Shown: positions 9,101-17,589 of the stretch, one piece after another | Layout of the letters: the number at the start of each line of letters is the position of its first letter | Position numbering within the stretch: the stretch's first letter is position 1 | Assembly (NCBI GenBank): GCA_042091225.1 | Contig: JBELHW010000005.1 | Span: 1-64,000, forward strand | Reading direction: 5' to 3' | Length of the DNA: 64,000 nucleotides | Source of the DNA: JABAYQ01 sp042091225 | Lineage (GTDB): Bacteria; Bacteroidota; Bacteroidia; Flavobacteriales; UBA7312 | Made by a program: the position numbers and the translations under genes | Notes under the pieces: model-generated | The model's database searches: none | Told to the model about the DNA's origin: nothing | Seen by the model: the letters and a program-made list of their open reading frames with translations, nothing else

Positions 9101-9274
9101 ACTCAAGCAAACAGAAATATTTCTTTAATAGATCTTCAAGGTAGAGTAGTTTATTCTTCACAAACTAGTTCTGAGAAAGTAGTTATAAAACGCGAAATGC
9201 TTAAATCAGGCTCTTATGTTTTAAAAATTATTTGTGAAAAAGGTAGTGTAAATAAATCGGTAATATTAAATTAA
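6125..9274 (+). CDS. Large secreted repeat protein with Fn3-like modules and T9SS sorting domain
   Basis: I place the start at ATG 6125, giving 1049 aa with a classical signal peptide (MRFIFLLITSLFFYLTSAYS). An upstream TTG at 6053 would bury the signal peptide. Next come a fibronectin III-like module (about residues 27-125), then 13 repeats of 48-60 aa of the form CDS..W....Y..SG.Y......GCDSI..L.L. A second, nearly identical Fn3-like module is inserted after repeat four. A PKD-like domain (about 880-960) and a C-terminal sorting domain beginning VYPNP end the protein. It should be exported by Sec, then by T9SS, and anchored or released at the surface, probably as an adhesin or structural protein. 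Each repeat has two cysteines, which could form disulfides outside the cell. Its function is inferred only from architecture. Confidence 0.85.
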   Translation: MRFIFLLITSLFFYLTSAYSANIVAECDTLQSEIIFQSNDFSITINIEPNTSVDQYKFRYKQLGASSWESVVAIGAIDSQPQATNSKIITGLSSCTEYQFQQRIITTDGCESSWIGSETAFTSVTTLININSCDSVQITENGSYFYQSGFFTDTLTSSNGCDSILLANITLNNSYQSDTIFQFSCDVFEWNEVFYDESGIYNQVFTSQNGCDSIETLNLTVNYSDIYTDTQVHCDSFQWENGVFYTESDNFALNFLQNSQGCDSIIELDLTIYNSSSSILNQTVCNDDSFAWNDSVYTQSGEYAYNYTDINGCDSSITLNLAILEFPELVLSANNYSITIEIEPDTFVDQYKFRYRQLGSFSWITVGAIGTLNGSGQLDSIKTFNNGISECTSYEVQSRVYSNDGCDSGWNPELQIISTSSIFVESQTICDSIQFSSDYPFYTSSGIYEETFTSSSGCDSIVVYNLTVFQTSYGDTLDITACDSYNWQGQEYTSSGFYEDTLLNVNLCDSIVFLQLEIFNSSNFIDVQEHCDTFEWQDGNIYNQSNNSAQFIVPNSFGCDSTITLDLSIKNSSSSLESVLICEQSYFWNDSLYTENGVYQFYTTNSVGCDSIASLNLLLSSDSFVTESIEACDSFSWNGNEYTTSGVYDYTSLNAAGCDSLSFLDLTLGYSQEINQTVTSCDFYTVTYPLVDGQLIEFNVTESTLISYTILNSQMCDSTINLEVIISDSVFQSVTQIDQQCGSYEWNNNLYTESGTYYFDTSTANGCDSIAVLELTIIANNNTEDVQTHCQSYTWINNVSYTESTNSPFLTYEASTGCDSIVTLNLTILEPSSSNVDIEVCDSYTWNGNTYSNSGQYSFETSGSQGCDSIAFLNLSVSQLSDLIINGSSQTEVGSTSNYSVSNSSGSSYQWQLNSLGSISSGQGSNSISILWDQDGAASVCVVETDQNGCEGQQFCFDVTIFESVNIDERHDFLNAEVYPNPFKNELYIDFSTQANRNISLIDLQGRVVYSSQTSSEKVVIKREMLKSGSYVLKIICEKGSVNKSVILN
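6520..8757 (+). repeat. 13 tandem protein-coding repeats (about 145-180 bp each)
   Basis: Within the secreted protein the sequence GCDS(I/T) recurs 13 times at 48-60 residue spacing, one repeat per turn, each ending in a hydrophobic strand such as TLNLTI. The tandem is interrupted once, at about 7080-7390, by a second copy of the Fn3-like module (VDQYKFRYrQLG) whose first copy is at about 6230-6480. DNA identity between copies is low, so this is an old array under protein-level selection and not a recent expansion. Confidence 0.85.
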
Positions 9275-9310
9275 TTATTGTTTATTTAGTTAAATGAATA
9301 AAGAGCTAAA

Positions 9311-10279
9311 ATGAAAAAAGCATTAATAACAGGCATAAACGGTCAGGATGGCTCTTTTTTATCTGAGCTTTTACTTGAAAAAGGATATCAAGTTTGCGGA
9401 ACATTAAAGAGAAATTCTGTTGCAGAGAACCAATCTGACAGATTAAATTCTGTTTACGGAAAAGTAAAACTTGTTTATGCCGACATGACAGACATGTCTT
9501 CCTTACTATCTGTTTTAAAGGATTTTCAGCCAAACGAGATATATAATTTGGCTGCTCAATCTCATGTCCGAATTAGCTTTGACCAGCCTATATATACTTC
9601 TCAGGTAGTTGCTATAGGTACCCTCAATTTATTACAAGCAATTAGGCTTGTATGTCCTGAGGCTAAGCTTTATCAGGCAAGTTCTTCGGAGATGTTTGGC
9701 AATAGTATTGACTCAGATGGTTTTCAAAGAGAATCGACTCCCTTTTCCCCTGTTTCCCCTTATGGATGTGCTAAAGTATTTGCGCATAATATTTGTAAAA
9801 ATTATAGAGAATCTTACGGATTATATATCAGCAATGGTATTTTATTTAACCATGAATCAACCAGAAGAGGGTCTAATTTCGTAACGGGAAAGGTTGTTAA
9901 AGAAGCGGTTCGAATAAAGCTAGGATTAACTAATGAGTTACGCTTAGGAAACTTAGAGGCAACAAGAGATTGGGGCCATGCAAAAGATTATGTTAAAGCC
10001 ATGTGGTTGATGCTACAACAAGACGCTCCTGTAGATTTAGTTTGCGCTACTGGAATTTCAAATTCTGTTAGATATTTGTGCGAGTATACTTTTTCTAAAT
10101 TAGATTTAGATTACAAAAACTTTGTTTCGTTAGATCAAAGGTACCTTAGACCAGAAGAGTTAAATGATCTTAAAGGCGATGCATCAAAATTAAGATTATT
10201 AGGATGGAAGCCTACTTACACTTTTGAATCAATGATTGATGAAATGATAGAGTTTTGGATTGCTAAACTGAAAAAATAA
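9311..10279 (+). CDS. gmd: GDP-mannose 4,6-dehydratase
   Basis: This 322-aa extended short-chain dehydrogenase has the NAD(P)-binding GINGQDG motif (residues 8-14), the catalytic SSSE segment (124-127) and Tyr151-x3-Lys155. The stretch FNHESTRRGSNFVTGKV is characteristic of Gmd. It converts GDP-mannose to GDP-4-keto-6-deoxymannose, the precursor of GDP-fucose, rhamnose and perosamine for surface glycans. It is somewhat shorter than enterobacterial Gmd (about 370 aa) but motif-complete. The next gene starts on its stop codon, so the two are translationally coupled. No GDP-fucose synthase or other finishing enzyme is nearby, so the final sugar is unknown. Confidence 0.93.
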   Translation: MKKALITGINGQDGSFLSELLLEKGYQVCGTLKRNSVAENQSDRLNSVYGKVKLVYADMTDMSSLLSVLKDFQPNEIYNLAAQSHVRISFDQPIYTSQVVAIGTLNLLQAIRLVCPEAKLYQASSSEMFGNSIDSDGFQRESTPFSPVSPYGCAKVFAHNICKNYRESYGLYISNGILFNHESTRRGSNFVTGKVVKEAVRIKLGLTNELRLGNLEATRDWGHAKDYVKAMWLMLQQDAPVDLVCATGISNSVRYLCEYTFSKLDLDYKNFVSLDQRYLRPEELNDLKGDASKLRLLGWKPTYTFESMIDEMIEFWIAKLKK

Positions 10280-11301
10280 TGGAAATCATAGCAAGTCTAA
10301 TTATTTCTTTTTTTATAACATTTTTAACTCTTCCGCTCATATTAATATTATCAAAAAGGTACTCAGAACTATTAAAGATTCCTAACAAGTTAGATTCTCA
10401 CTCAACAGCAACTCCGACCTATGGTGGTTTGTCCATTTTTTTTGGAATTCTTTTATCCTTATTTATACTTTTAAGAGTTGAAGATATCTATGGCCTTAAG
10501 TGGATAGTTGGTTCTTTACTAATCATTTTTGCTTTAGGTATTATTGATGACTCGATAACTCTCCGTCCTTCCAAGAAGTTTTTAGGGCAGTTAATCGCTA
10601 TAAGTATTCTTGTTTTTTTCAATGATCTTAGGATCACTAATATGCAAGGGTTATTTACTATATATGAGTTGCCTTATTCTTTTAGTGTTCTGCTTACTAT
10701 TTTAACAATGTTAGTTATCACAAATGCATATAATTTAATTGACGGAATTGATGGCTTGGCATCTTTAGTAGGGATTTTAGTTTCCGCTGTTTTTTTAATT
10801 TTCTTTTTTATTAATGGAGACTATAACAATATAATTATTTTATTTGCTTTAATAGGCTCTCTAATTGCCTTTTTAAGATACAATTGGCCCCCGGCAAAAA
10901 TTTTCATGGGAGATACAGGCTCGTTATTTATCGGTTTTATATTTTCTATAATAGCAATTCAATTTGTAGAAACAGAATTTAAGATAGAGTATTCTTGGTT
11001 TAAAATTAAAACAGCAACATTGTCAATGGCAATTTTAGTGGTGCCTTTGCTCGATTTATTGAGAGTGTTTTTAGTTAGAATTTTCCATAAGAAGTCACCT
11101 TTTTCAGGAGATAGAAATCACCTTCATCATTTATTAATAGATTTAGGTTTAACCCCTATTCGTACTTCATTTACTCTTTTGCTTTTTAATATTATAGTAA
11201 TTCTAACGGCTTTGTTCTTTAGCTTTTTAGACATTAATTATGTACTTCTTTTGATTTGTGGCATTTGCTTATTATTTTTATTAATTATTAGTAAAAAATA
11301 A
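10279..11301 (+). CDS. MraY/WecA-family undecaprenyl-phosphate glycosyl-1-phosphate transferase
   Basis: The 340-aa integral membrane protein has about ten helices and the family's conserved cytosolic motifs: ALGIIDDS, NAYNLIDGIDGLA, FMGDTGSLFIGF and a HLHHLL motif near residue 278. It transfers a sugar-1-phosphate from a UDP-sugar (GlcNAc or similar) onto undecaprenyl phosphate, starting a lipid-linked glycan on the inner face of the membrane. The HLHHLL motif and lack of MraY-specific residues favour the WecA/WbpL side, so O-antigen or exopolysaccharide rather than peptidoglycan. The ATG overlaps the stop of gmd, placing both in one glycan operon. Confidence 0.9.
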   Translation: MEIIASLIISFFITFLTLPLILILSKRYSELLKIPNKLDSHSTATPTYGGLSIFFGILLSLFILLRVEDIYGLKWIVGSLLIIFALGIIDDSITLRPSKKFLGQLIAISILVFFNDLRITNMQGLFTIYELPYSFSVLLTILTMLVITNAYNLIDGIDGLASLVGILVSAVFLIFFFINGDYNNIIILFALIGSLIAFLRYNWPPAKIFMGDTGSLFIGFIFSIIAIQFVETEFKIEYSWFKIKTATLSMAILVVPLLDLLRVFLVRIFHKKSPFSGDRNHLHHLLIDLGLTPIRTSFTLLLFNIIVILTALFFSFLDINYVLLLICGICLLFLLIISKK

Positions 11302-12882
11302 ATGAAAAAATTTTTAATTATTATTTGTTGGATTATTACTCCAACTTTAGTTTTTAGTCAAAATAGTTTCACATTTAATCATTCTTGGCATAACGATTTT
11401 CAAAAAGAATTTCATGCCATAGACTCTAGTCACCATACTTCTATTAAAGCCCATTTTAATCTAGATCAAAACGTTAACTCATCAATTCAGCCATTTTCTT
11501 TTAAGTCACCATTGCTAAATAGAATGTTAAATTCTGATGCGTTGCGTCTCGAAACAGACGATTTCGATTTAATTATAAATCCACTTTTTCATTTCGAAAC
11601 AGGAAATTCCGATTCTGCTAGTCGATATATTAATACAAGAGCTTTTGAAGTAAAAGGAAGAGTTGGCACCAAGATTTCTTTTTACTCTTCTTTTTATGAA
11701 AACCAGGCTGTTTTTCCAGACTACTTAGAAGATGCTATTGTAAACAACTATTTTGTTGTTCCTGGACAAGGGTATTCGAAATGGGGGAATCATGATATCA
11801 ATCCTGATTTCGATTTTGCTATGTCAAATGGGCTATTGAGCTATCAGGCTGATAAATATTTTAATCTTCAATTTGGTCATGGAAAAAACTTTATTGGAGA
11901 TGGTTATCGTTCTCTTTTGCTTTCAGATAATTCATTTAATTATCCTTTTTTTAAAATAACAACTAATTTTTGGAAAGTAAAGTATGTCAATATTTTCTCT
12001 GTTTTACAAGACCTAAGGCCTGAGTATGAAATCGAAAATACATTTAGAAAAAAATATAGTACAACACACTATTTGAGTATAAACATAACAAAGAAATGGA
12101 ATTTAGGATTATTCGAGACTATTATTTGGGAGCAGTCTGAAACAGGAAGAGGGTTTGATATAAATTATTTAAACCCTGTTATTTTTTATAGACCAGTTGA
12201 ATTTTCATTAGGTTCTGCATCAGGAAATGCACTTATTGGCTTAAATACTAAGTATAAATTAAATAACTCAGCTCATTTGTATGGTCAATTATTATTAGAC
12301 GAATTCAGATTTAGTGAGCTAAAAGCAGCAAAAGGATGGTGGGCAAACAAATATAGTTATCAGCTAGGAGCTAAGTGGTTTGATGCCTTAGGCGTTAAAA
12401 ACCTTACTCTACAGTCAGAATATAACTTCTCTCGCCCTTTCACCTATTCTCATTTGAATCCTTTACAAAGTTATACTCATTATAATCAGGCCTTAGCTCA
12501 TCCATTGGGGGCAAGTTTTATGGAGTCAGTTTCTTTTTTGAGATACAGATATAAAAGATGGGCTATCGATTCTAAAATCATTTTTGCAAAACATGGAGGG
12601 AATATTCCAGGCGATCCTACTAACTACGGAAACGATATTTTAACGTCATATGCTGAAGGAGATAGATTAGAGTATGGAAATGAGGTCGCTCAAGGAAATA
12701 CTACAAATTTATCTATTGTTGACCTCAGATTAGCTTACATTTTAAATCCAACAACCAATATGAAAATTGAGATTGGAATAAGTAAACGAGAATCAAAATC
12801 TTTGTATTTACCAGAAAGTAAAACCAACTATTTGTTTTTATCTTTCAAAACTGATATTAATAATTATTATTATGACTTTTAA
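11302..12882 (+). CDS. Outer-membrane beta-barrel protein, RemB/Wzi-like
   Basis: The 526-aa protein starts with a signal peptide (cut near residue 20, VFSQ) and then consists of alternating aromatic beta strands. It ends in a short aromatic strand (NYYYDF), as outer-membrane barrels do. The segment FGHGKNFIGDGYRSLLLSD (about 193-211) is what I recall from flavobacterial RemB and Wzi-like capsule-assembly porins. RemB is linked to gliding motility or surface polysaccharide in Flavobacterium johnsoniae. It begins immediately after the WecA-like gene (no gap), which supports a job in glycan attachment or export. The barrel class is secure; the RemB name is moderate. Confidence 0.65.
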   Translation: MKKFLIIICWIITPTLVFSQNSFTFNHSWHNDFQKEFHAIDSSHHTSIKAHFNLDQNVNSSIQPFSFKSPLLNRMLNSDALRLETDDFDLIINPLFHFETGNSDSASRYINTRAFEVKGRVGTKISFYSSFYENQAVFPDYLEDAIVNNYFVVPGQGYSKWGNHDINPDFDFAMSNGLLSYQADKYFNLQFGHGKNFIGDGYRSLLLSDNSFNYPFFKITTNFWKVKYVNIFSVLQDLRPEYEIENTFRKKYSTTHYLSINITKKWNLGLFETIIWEQSETGRGFDINYLNPVIFYRPVEFSLGSASGNALIGLNTKYKLNNSAHLYGQLLLDEFRFSELKAAKGWWANKYSYQLGAKWFDALGVKNLTLQSEYNFSRPFTYSHLNPLQSYTHYNQALAHPLGASFMESVSFLRYRYKRWAIDSKIIFAKHGGNIPGDPTNYGNDILTSYAEGDRLEYGNEVAQGNTTNLSIVDLRLAYILNPTTNMKIEIGISKRESKSLYLPESKTNYLFLSFKTDINNYYYDF

Positions 12883-12946
12883 ATAGAGCAACAATTACTT
12901 ATATTTATATCCTTGATCTTGAATTAACTTTTTATTTACAAAAACT

Positions 12947-15900
12947 ATGAAATTCATTACATCCAAATTTTTAATTTTTATTGTGCTTTTGTCTTCATCA
13001 CAATTTCTTTTTTCTCAAGACACAACATTTGTTCAGACCCTAACATTTGACTCAATAACTACAAGAACGGGGGTATGGACATTTCTTGATGATGAAACAA
13101 CTTACAGGAAAATTTTGATGAACTACACCCTTAAGTGCGACCCTCAAACATCTACAGATCAGTACGACTGTGGCGAATGGGATTATAGCACCACAACTTT
13201 TTTAACCGAATATACTGGAGTTTATGATTCTATTATTAGAGAACATGCCAGATATGAATTTGGAGGTCAAGCATTTGATACTATAGCTTATATTAACTCT
13301 CCATATTACAATTATTCCCGGTCGTTTCAATATTTCCCGAATTATAACAATACTATTTCAGAATTAGATTATACTTTAGGCAATCAATCATCTACAAATG
13401 ATAAATTATTTGGCTCTTCATCGGAGTCTGTTATTTCTCAAATTGTATGGACAGCAGAAGAATTAACAAATGCAGGATTGCAGGCCGGACAAATTGATAA
13501 ATTAAGGTTTGATATATCTTCAGTAGGGAGTAATTTAAATCATTTAATTATTTCTATGAAGCATAGTGATTTGGACTCTTTAACTTCCTTTGATTCTAGC
13601 AATGGCTTTCAACAAGTATATAATTTCAACACGTCATTTAACCCGGGTGTTCAGACTTTAGATTTGTTTTCTCCATTTGATTGGGATGGGTCGTCAAATA
13701 TTTTGATGGAGCTAAGCTTTTATAATGACACATTAAATCCTAATTATAACCCAGAAGATAATCTAGTATTATCATCACAGACTAACTCTGATATGGTAGC
13801 TTTTACTAACAATAGAGATGGTTATTTGCAAATTACTAGTGGAGAGCAAATTGATGTAGCTTTAGATAATGTTGATTTTGGTAATGAAGTATCCGTATCA
13901 TTTTGGGCACAGGGAAATGCAGAGGTTTTGCCTTTAAACACATACCTTTTTGAAGGTTTTGATACTGACGGTGCGAGAAGAATTAATTGTCATTTTCCAT
14001 GGAGTAATAATAGAATTTATTGGGATGCAGGCTTAGGATCGGGCTCAGGAAGTAGAATAGATAAGGCTATTGTAGATGGTGAAATAACAGATGAATGGAC
14101 TCATTGGGCGTTTGCAAAAAATGCTACAACTGGGGTTATGAATATTTTTAAAAATGGCCAATTATGGCATACAGGATCAGGCAAGTTTGATCCTATTTCT
14201 ACCGTTTCTATTTTAAGAATTGCACAAAACTCTTTGTGGGATGGAAAGCTAGATGAGTTTAGGGTTTGGAAAAAATCTTTAGAACAAGAGAATATTGTTG
14301 CTTGGATGAATGCCCCATTAAATAATACCCATCCGTTTTACAGTGATCTCGTTTTATATTATGATTTTAACGATGCAGGAGTTGTTTTAGATAAATCTAT
14401 AAACGGATTTGATGGAGCTCCTACCAACGAAAATATGATTCAATTTCATAACTCATCCGATCAAATACACGATGTTAATCTTTCATCTAACAGACCTGAT
14501 GTGACTTTTGTTCAGGGGGAATATGTTTCAGAAACAGATTCAGTTCTAGTCATGGATTCAATTTTAGTAAATCCTATTTCATTGTCTGAGTTTAGTCTTG
14601 GTGACGGATATTTTAACATTCTTAATTTAAGTTATCATTTTCCAGTAGGTTGGTCGTATACAACAGATCCAAATGGAAATAATATTGATAGCGTGTTTAA
14701 TGATGCTCAAGCTACTATTTATAATGATACTATTCATTACTATGATGAGCCATTCGAATTGGTTAATAGATACGAATTAGGGCGATTTATTACTCCATAC
14801 GGCTTAGGTCTTGACCTAGGAGATGGTTTCCGTTGGGTTTATGATGTAACTGACTTTGCTCATTTATTAAAAGGAGATGTTAGATTAACTTCCCCAAACA
14901 CTTCAGAGTTAGTTGATTTGAGTTTTGATTTTATTCATGGAACACCAGCTAGACCTGTTCACAAGGTTTCAAATGTTTGGGATGTTAATTCTGGAGGCCC
15001 GGTTTGGACAGGATATAACTACAGAGACTTAGATGATGACCTTTATTTATTTAACACCGAAGTAAGCCTTGAACCAGAAACAAGATTTGCAAAACTTAAA
15101 ACCATTATTACTGGCCATGGCCACAATAGTACTAACGGATCGTATCCACATTGCTGTGAGTGGAAAGACAATACACATTACCTTTATGCAAACGGTAACC
15201 AAATTGCTGATTGGCATATTTGGCAAACAACAGAATGCGCATTAAATCCTGTATTTCCTCAAGGTGGCACATGGCCTGGGGCTAGAGAAGGTTGGTGTCC
15301 TGGTGATGTAGTTAAGGGTGCTGAATTTGAATTAACACCATATATTCAGCCTGGAAATACGATCGAGCTAGATTATGACATTACTCCAGTTCCGGCAAAC
15401 AATTTAGGAATGGGTAGCGGTAGATATGACATGACAATGCATATGGTAGAATACGGCGATGCTAACTTCGAAATAGATGCTGAAATTTATGATGTGATAT
15501 CTCCAAATAATTGGGAATATGTTTCTAGAAAGAATACAATTTGTAATGGAATTCAATTTGTATTAAGAAATGGTGGAACCTCAGAACTAACTTCTGCACG
15601 CATTACTTTTCAAGTTTCTGGAGGAACTCCATTTATATATGAATGGGAAGGCAACTTAAAGTTTATGGAATCACAAATTGTGACGGTTAATGTTGACAAT
15701 GCAGAATTTTGGTTAGGAGATCAATCTAATCTCTTTACTATTACAGTTAGCGATCCTAACAATACTTTAGATGAATACGCAGGCAACAACACCTTCATCA
15801 CTAAATTTGATATGCCAGATGTTTATGATAGCAAGGTTGCGCTAAGGTATCGCACAAATAATATTCCGTCTGATAACTCTGTTACCGTTGTTGATTTATA

Positions 15901-16396
15901 CGGAAACATTGTATATTCAAATAATAATTTGGCGCCTAACACATTGTATTATGACACTTTAGACGTTACTAACGGATGTTATTCTTTAAAAGTTTTAGAC
16001 ACAGGAAATGACGGCTTTTCCTATTGGGCCTATCCTGATCAAGGAAGCGGCTTTTTTCAAGTTAGACCATTATCAGGACCATTGACTAGCTTTGAGCCTG
16101 AGTTTGGTAGAGAAATTAACTATTCGTTTGTAATAGGAGGATTTACAAACGTAATTGAGAACAAAAGTTTAGAGCTATTGGTGTTTCCAAACCCAACTTC
16201 AAACTTCATAAATTTGGAAAGTAATCTTTTAATTGAAGAGTATAAATTAATTGATATTTCTGGAAGAGTTCTTCAATCGGAAAAACTAAATGATTACAAC
16301 ACTATTTTAGATGTTTCTAGTTATAGTGATGGAATTTATTTTATTGATTTAAAAAGTAAAGACCAGAGAATTCGAAAGAAAATTGTAAAACAATAA
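12947..16396 (+). CDS. Secreted PNGase F-like protein with inserted LamG domain and T9SS sorting domain
   Basis: This 1149-aa protein has a signal peptide (cut near residue 23) and an N-terminal PNGase F-like segment with CGEWDY, Asp79 matching the enzyme's catalytic Asp60. A LamG/concanavalin-like domain follows (about 290-455). PNGase F-like sequence then resumes: LGRFITPY (611-618), FIHGTP (662-667), GHGHN...CCEW (723-739, Glu738 matching catalytic Glu206) and GWCPGD (782-787). Further beta domains and a sorting domain (VFPNPTSN start) end it. Peptide-N-glycosidase F removes N-linked glycans from glycoproteins at asparagine. Activity is plausible, but I could not align the third functional acid, and the glycosidase domain is split by the LamG insert. 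Likely secreted, cell-surface action on glycoproteins or glycan debris. Confidence 0.8.
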   Translation: MKFITSKFLIFIVLLSSSQFLFSQDTTFVQTLTFDSITTRTGVWTFLDDETTYRKILMNYTLKCDPQTSTDQYDCGEWDYSTTTFLTEYTGVYDSIIREHARYEFGGQAFDTIAYINSPYYNYSRSFQYFPNYNNTISELDYTLGNQSSTNDKLFGSSSESVISQIVWTAEELTNAGLQAGQIDKLRFDISSVGSNLNHLIISMKHSDLDSLTSFDSSNGFQQVYNFNTSFNPGVQTLDLFSPFDWDGSSNILMELSFYNDTLNPNYNPEDNLVLSSQTNSDMVAFTNNRDGYLQITSGEQIDVALDNVDFGNEVSVSFWAQGNAEVLPLNTYLFEGFDTDGARRINCHFPWSNNRIYWDAGLGSGSGSRIDKAIVDGEITDEWTHWAFAKNATTGVMNIFKNGQLWHTGSGKFDPISTVSILRIAQNSLWDGKLDEFRVWKKSLEQENIVAWMNAPLNNTHPFYSDLVLYYDFNDAGVVLDKSINGFDGAPTNENMIQFHNSSDQIHDVNLSSNRPDVTFVQGEYVSETDSVLVMDSILVNPISLSEFSLGDGYFNILNLSYHFPVGWSYTTDPNGNNIDSVFNDAQATIYNDTIHYYDEPFELVNRYELGRFITPYGLGLDLGDGFRWVYDVTDFAHLLKGDVRLTSPNTSELVDLSFDFIHGTPARPVHKVSNVWDVNSGGPVWTGYNYRDLDDDLYLFNTEVSLEPETRFAKLKTIITGHGHNSTNGSYPHCCEWKDNTHYLYANGNQIADWHIWQTTECALNPVFPQGGTWPGAREGWCPGDVVKGAEFELTPYIQPGNTIELDYDITPVPANNLGMGSGRYDMTMHMVEYGDANFEIDAEIYDVISPNNWEYVSRKNTICNGIQFVLRNGGTSELTSARITFQVSGGTPFIYEWEGNLKFMESQIVTVNVDNAEFWLGDQSNLFTITVSDPNNTLDEYAGNNTFITKFDMPDVYDSKVALRYRTNNIPSDNSVTVVDLYGNIVYSNNNLAPNTLYYDTLDVTNGCYSLKVLDTGNDGFSYWAYPDQGSGFFQVRPLSGPLTSFEPEFGREINYSFVIGGFTNVIENKSLELLVFPNPTSNFINLESNLLIEEYKLIDISGRVLQSEKLNDYNTILDVSSYSDGIYFIDLKSKDQRIRKKIVKQ

Positions 16397-16402
16397 TTTA
16401 CT

Positions 16403-16431
16403 AAAAGGTCAACTATTGAGTTGACCTTTTT
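16403..16431 (+). terminator. Hairpin terminator after the PNGase F-like gene
   Basis: A 10-bp perfect stem (aaaaggtcaa, 16403-16412, with ttgacctttt, 16421-16430) sits six bases after the stop codon. The T-run is short, so termination may be partial. A TTG start proposed at 16421 would lie inside the stem, which makes it unlikely. Confidence 0.7.
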
Positions 16432-16453
16432 GGTAAATAGACTTTGGAACAAA

Positions 16454-17521
16454 ATGAAAAGTAAAATAAGAGTGTTTTTAGGTGCGTTTGTTAATGTTCC
16501 TAACGCTCAAAATTTAAATTGTAAATCTATAGCTGAACATTTAGACAAGTCTAGATTTAATGTACATACGCTTAGCACTTATTCTTTTCCAAAGATACAT
16601 ATAGACAAGGTTACAATTCATAACTGTTTTTGGCCTCATCGACTCTCTGTTTATTGGGTTTTTTTTGTGCAAATTATTATGGCAGAGGTAGTTTATTTAC
16701 CTAAAGGAAATCATTTAAATTTCACTTCTTTTTTATGTAAACTTTTTAATAAAAAAAGCATGACAACTATAGAAGGCATTTTTGATGACCAAGCAACTAA
16801 AAATGCGCAAAGAATTAGTGGTAAAAACTTCGTTAAATATTACCATAGATTTAGCAAAAGATTTTCTATTACTAAATTCATGAAAGGATATAATTTTGAA
16901 AATCATGGCTTAGAAACTGCTCCTGAAATTTTATATTTAGGCGTAGAGTCCAAGTTGTTTGAAAGTATAAAGTCACGTCGATCTGAGCTTAAACAAATTA
17001 TAATGGTAGGAAACGATTTATTAAGAAAAGGAGTTTTCGATTATATTGAGCTTTCGCACCAGTTTCCAGACCTACAATTTCATTTAGTCGGATCTGGTAA
17101 TGGAAAAATAGATATTGAAAATGAATTAAAAAAAAGAAAGTTAAACAACTTTATTTTTCATGGATTTATTAACCAGGATGAAATAGTGAAATTATTAGCA
17201 AAAGTGCAGTTGCATATATTGCCATCAAAATCTGAAGGTTTTCCTAAAGTAATTTTAGAAAATGCTTGTGCGGGGATTCCTTCGATTGTCTATAATGACT
17301 ATGGGGCTCAAGAGTGGATAACCAATAGAGCGAATGGTTTTGTTGTTTCCGATTTAAACGAGATAGTTGAAACAATTCATTTACTTAAAAATAATCCTGA
17401 TTTATTGACAAAAGTATCCATTGATTCTATAGAGTTAGGGCGCTCGTTCGATTGGTCTGTTAAAATTAAATTTTGGGAGAAACAATTTAGTAAATTATAT
17501 TCTTTCAGATTGGATAAGTAA
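16454..17521 (+). CDS. GT4-family glycosyltransferase
   Basis: I choose ATG 16454 (355 aa), because a longer TTG start lies inside the preceding terminator stem. The C-terminal half is a typical GT-B donor-binding domain: MVGNDLLRKG (about 192-201), FHLVGSGNG, FHGFINQDEIVKLL and the E-x7-E motif SEGFPKVILENACAGIP. The enzyme should be retaining and use a nucleotide sugar to extend a polysaccharide or to glycosylate surface proteins. It is soluble or peripheral at the inner membrane. It lies between T9SS cargo genes. Glycosylated lipopolysaccharide is the usual anchor for T9SS cargo, so a link is possible but only inferred. Confidence 0.85.
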   Translation: MKSKIRVFLGAFVNVPNAQNLNCKSIAEHLDKSRFNVHTLSTYSFPKIHIDKVTIHNCFWPHRLSVYWVFFVQIIMAEVVYLPKGNHLNFTSFLCKLFNKKSMTTIEGIFDDQATKNAQRISGKNFVKYYHRFSKRFSITKFMKGYNFENHGLETAPEILYLGVESKLFESIKSRRSELKQIIMVGNDLLRKGVFDYIELSHQFPDLQFHLVGSGNGKIDIENELKKRKLNNFIFHGFINQDEIVKLLAKVQLHILPSKSEGFPKVILENACAGIPSIVYNDYGAQEWITNRANGFVVSDLNEIVETIHLLKNNPDLLTKVSIDSIELGRSFDWSVKIKFWEKQFSKLYSFRLDK

Positions 17522-17589
17522 GAATTCTAGAAGCTATGTTTCATCAAACAAATATAAATCTTAAATTTGAAGCTCTAAATCTCAAGTGT

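Noticed and set aside
16421..16453. TTG start for the GT4 gene
   Set aside because: The codon lies in the 3' arm of a terminator hairpin; ATG 16454 gives a standard glycosyltransferase start.
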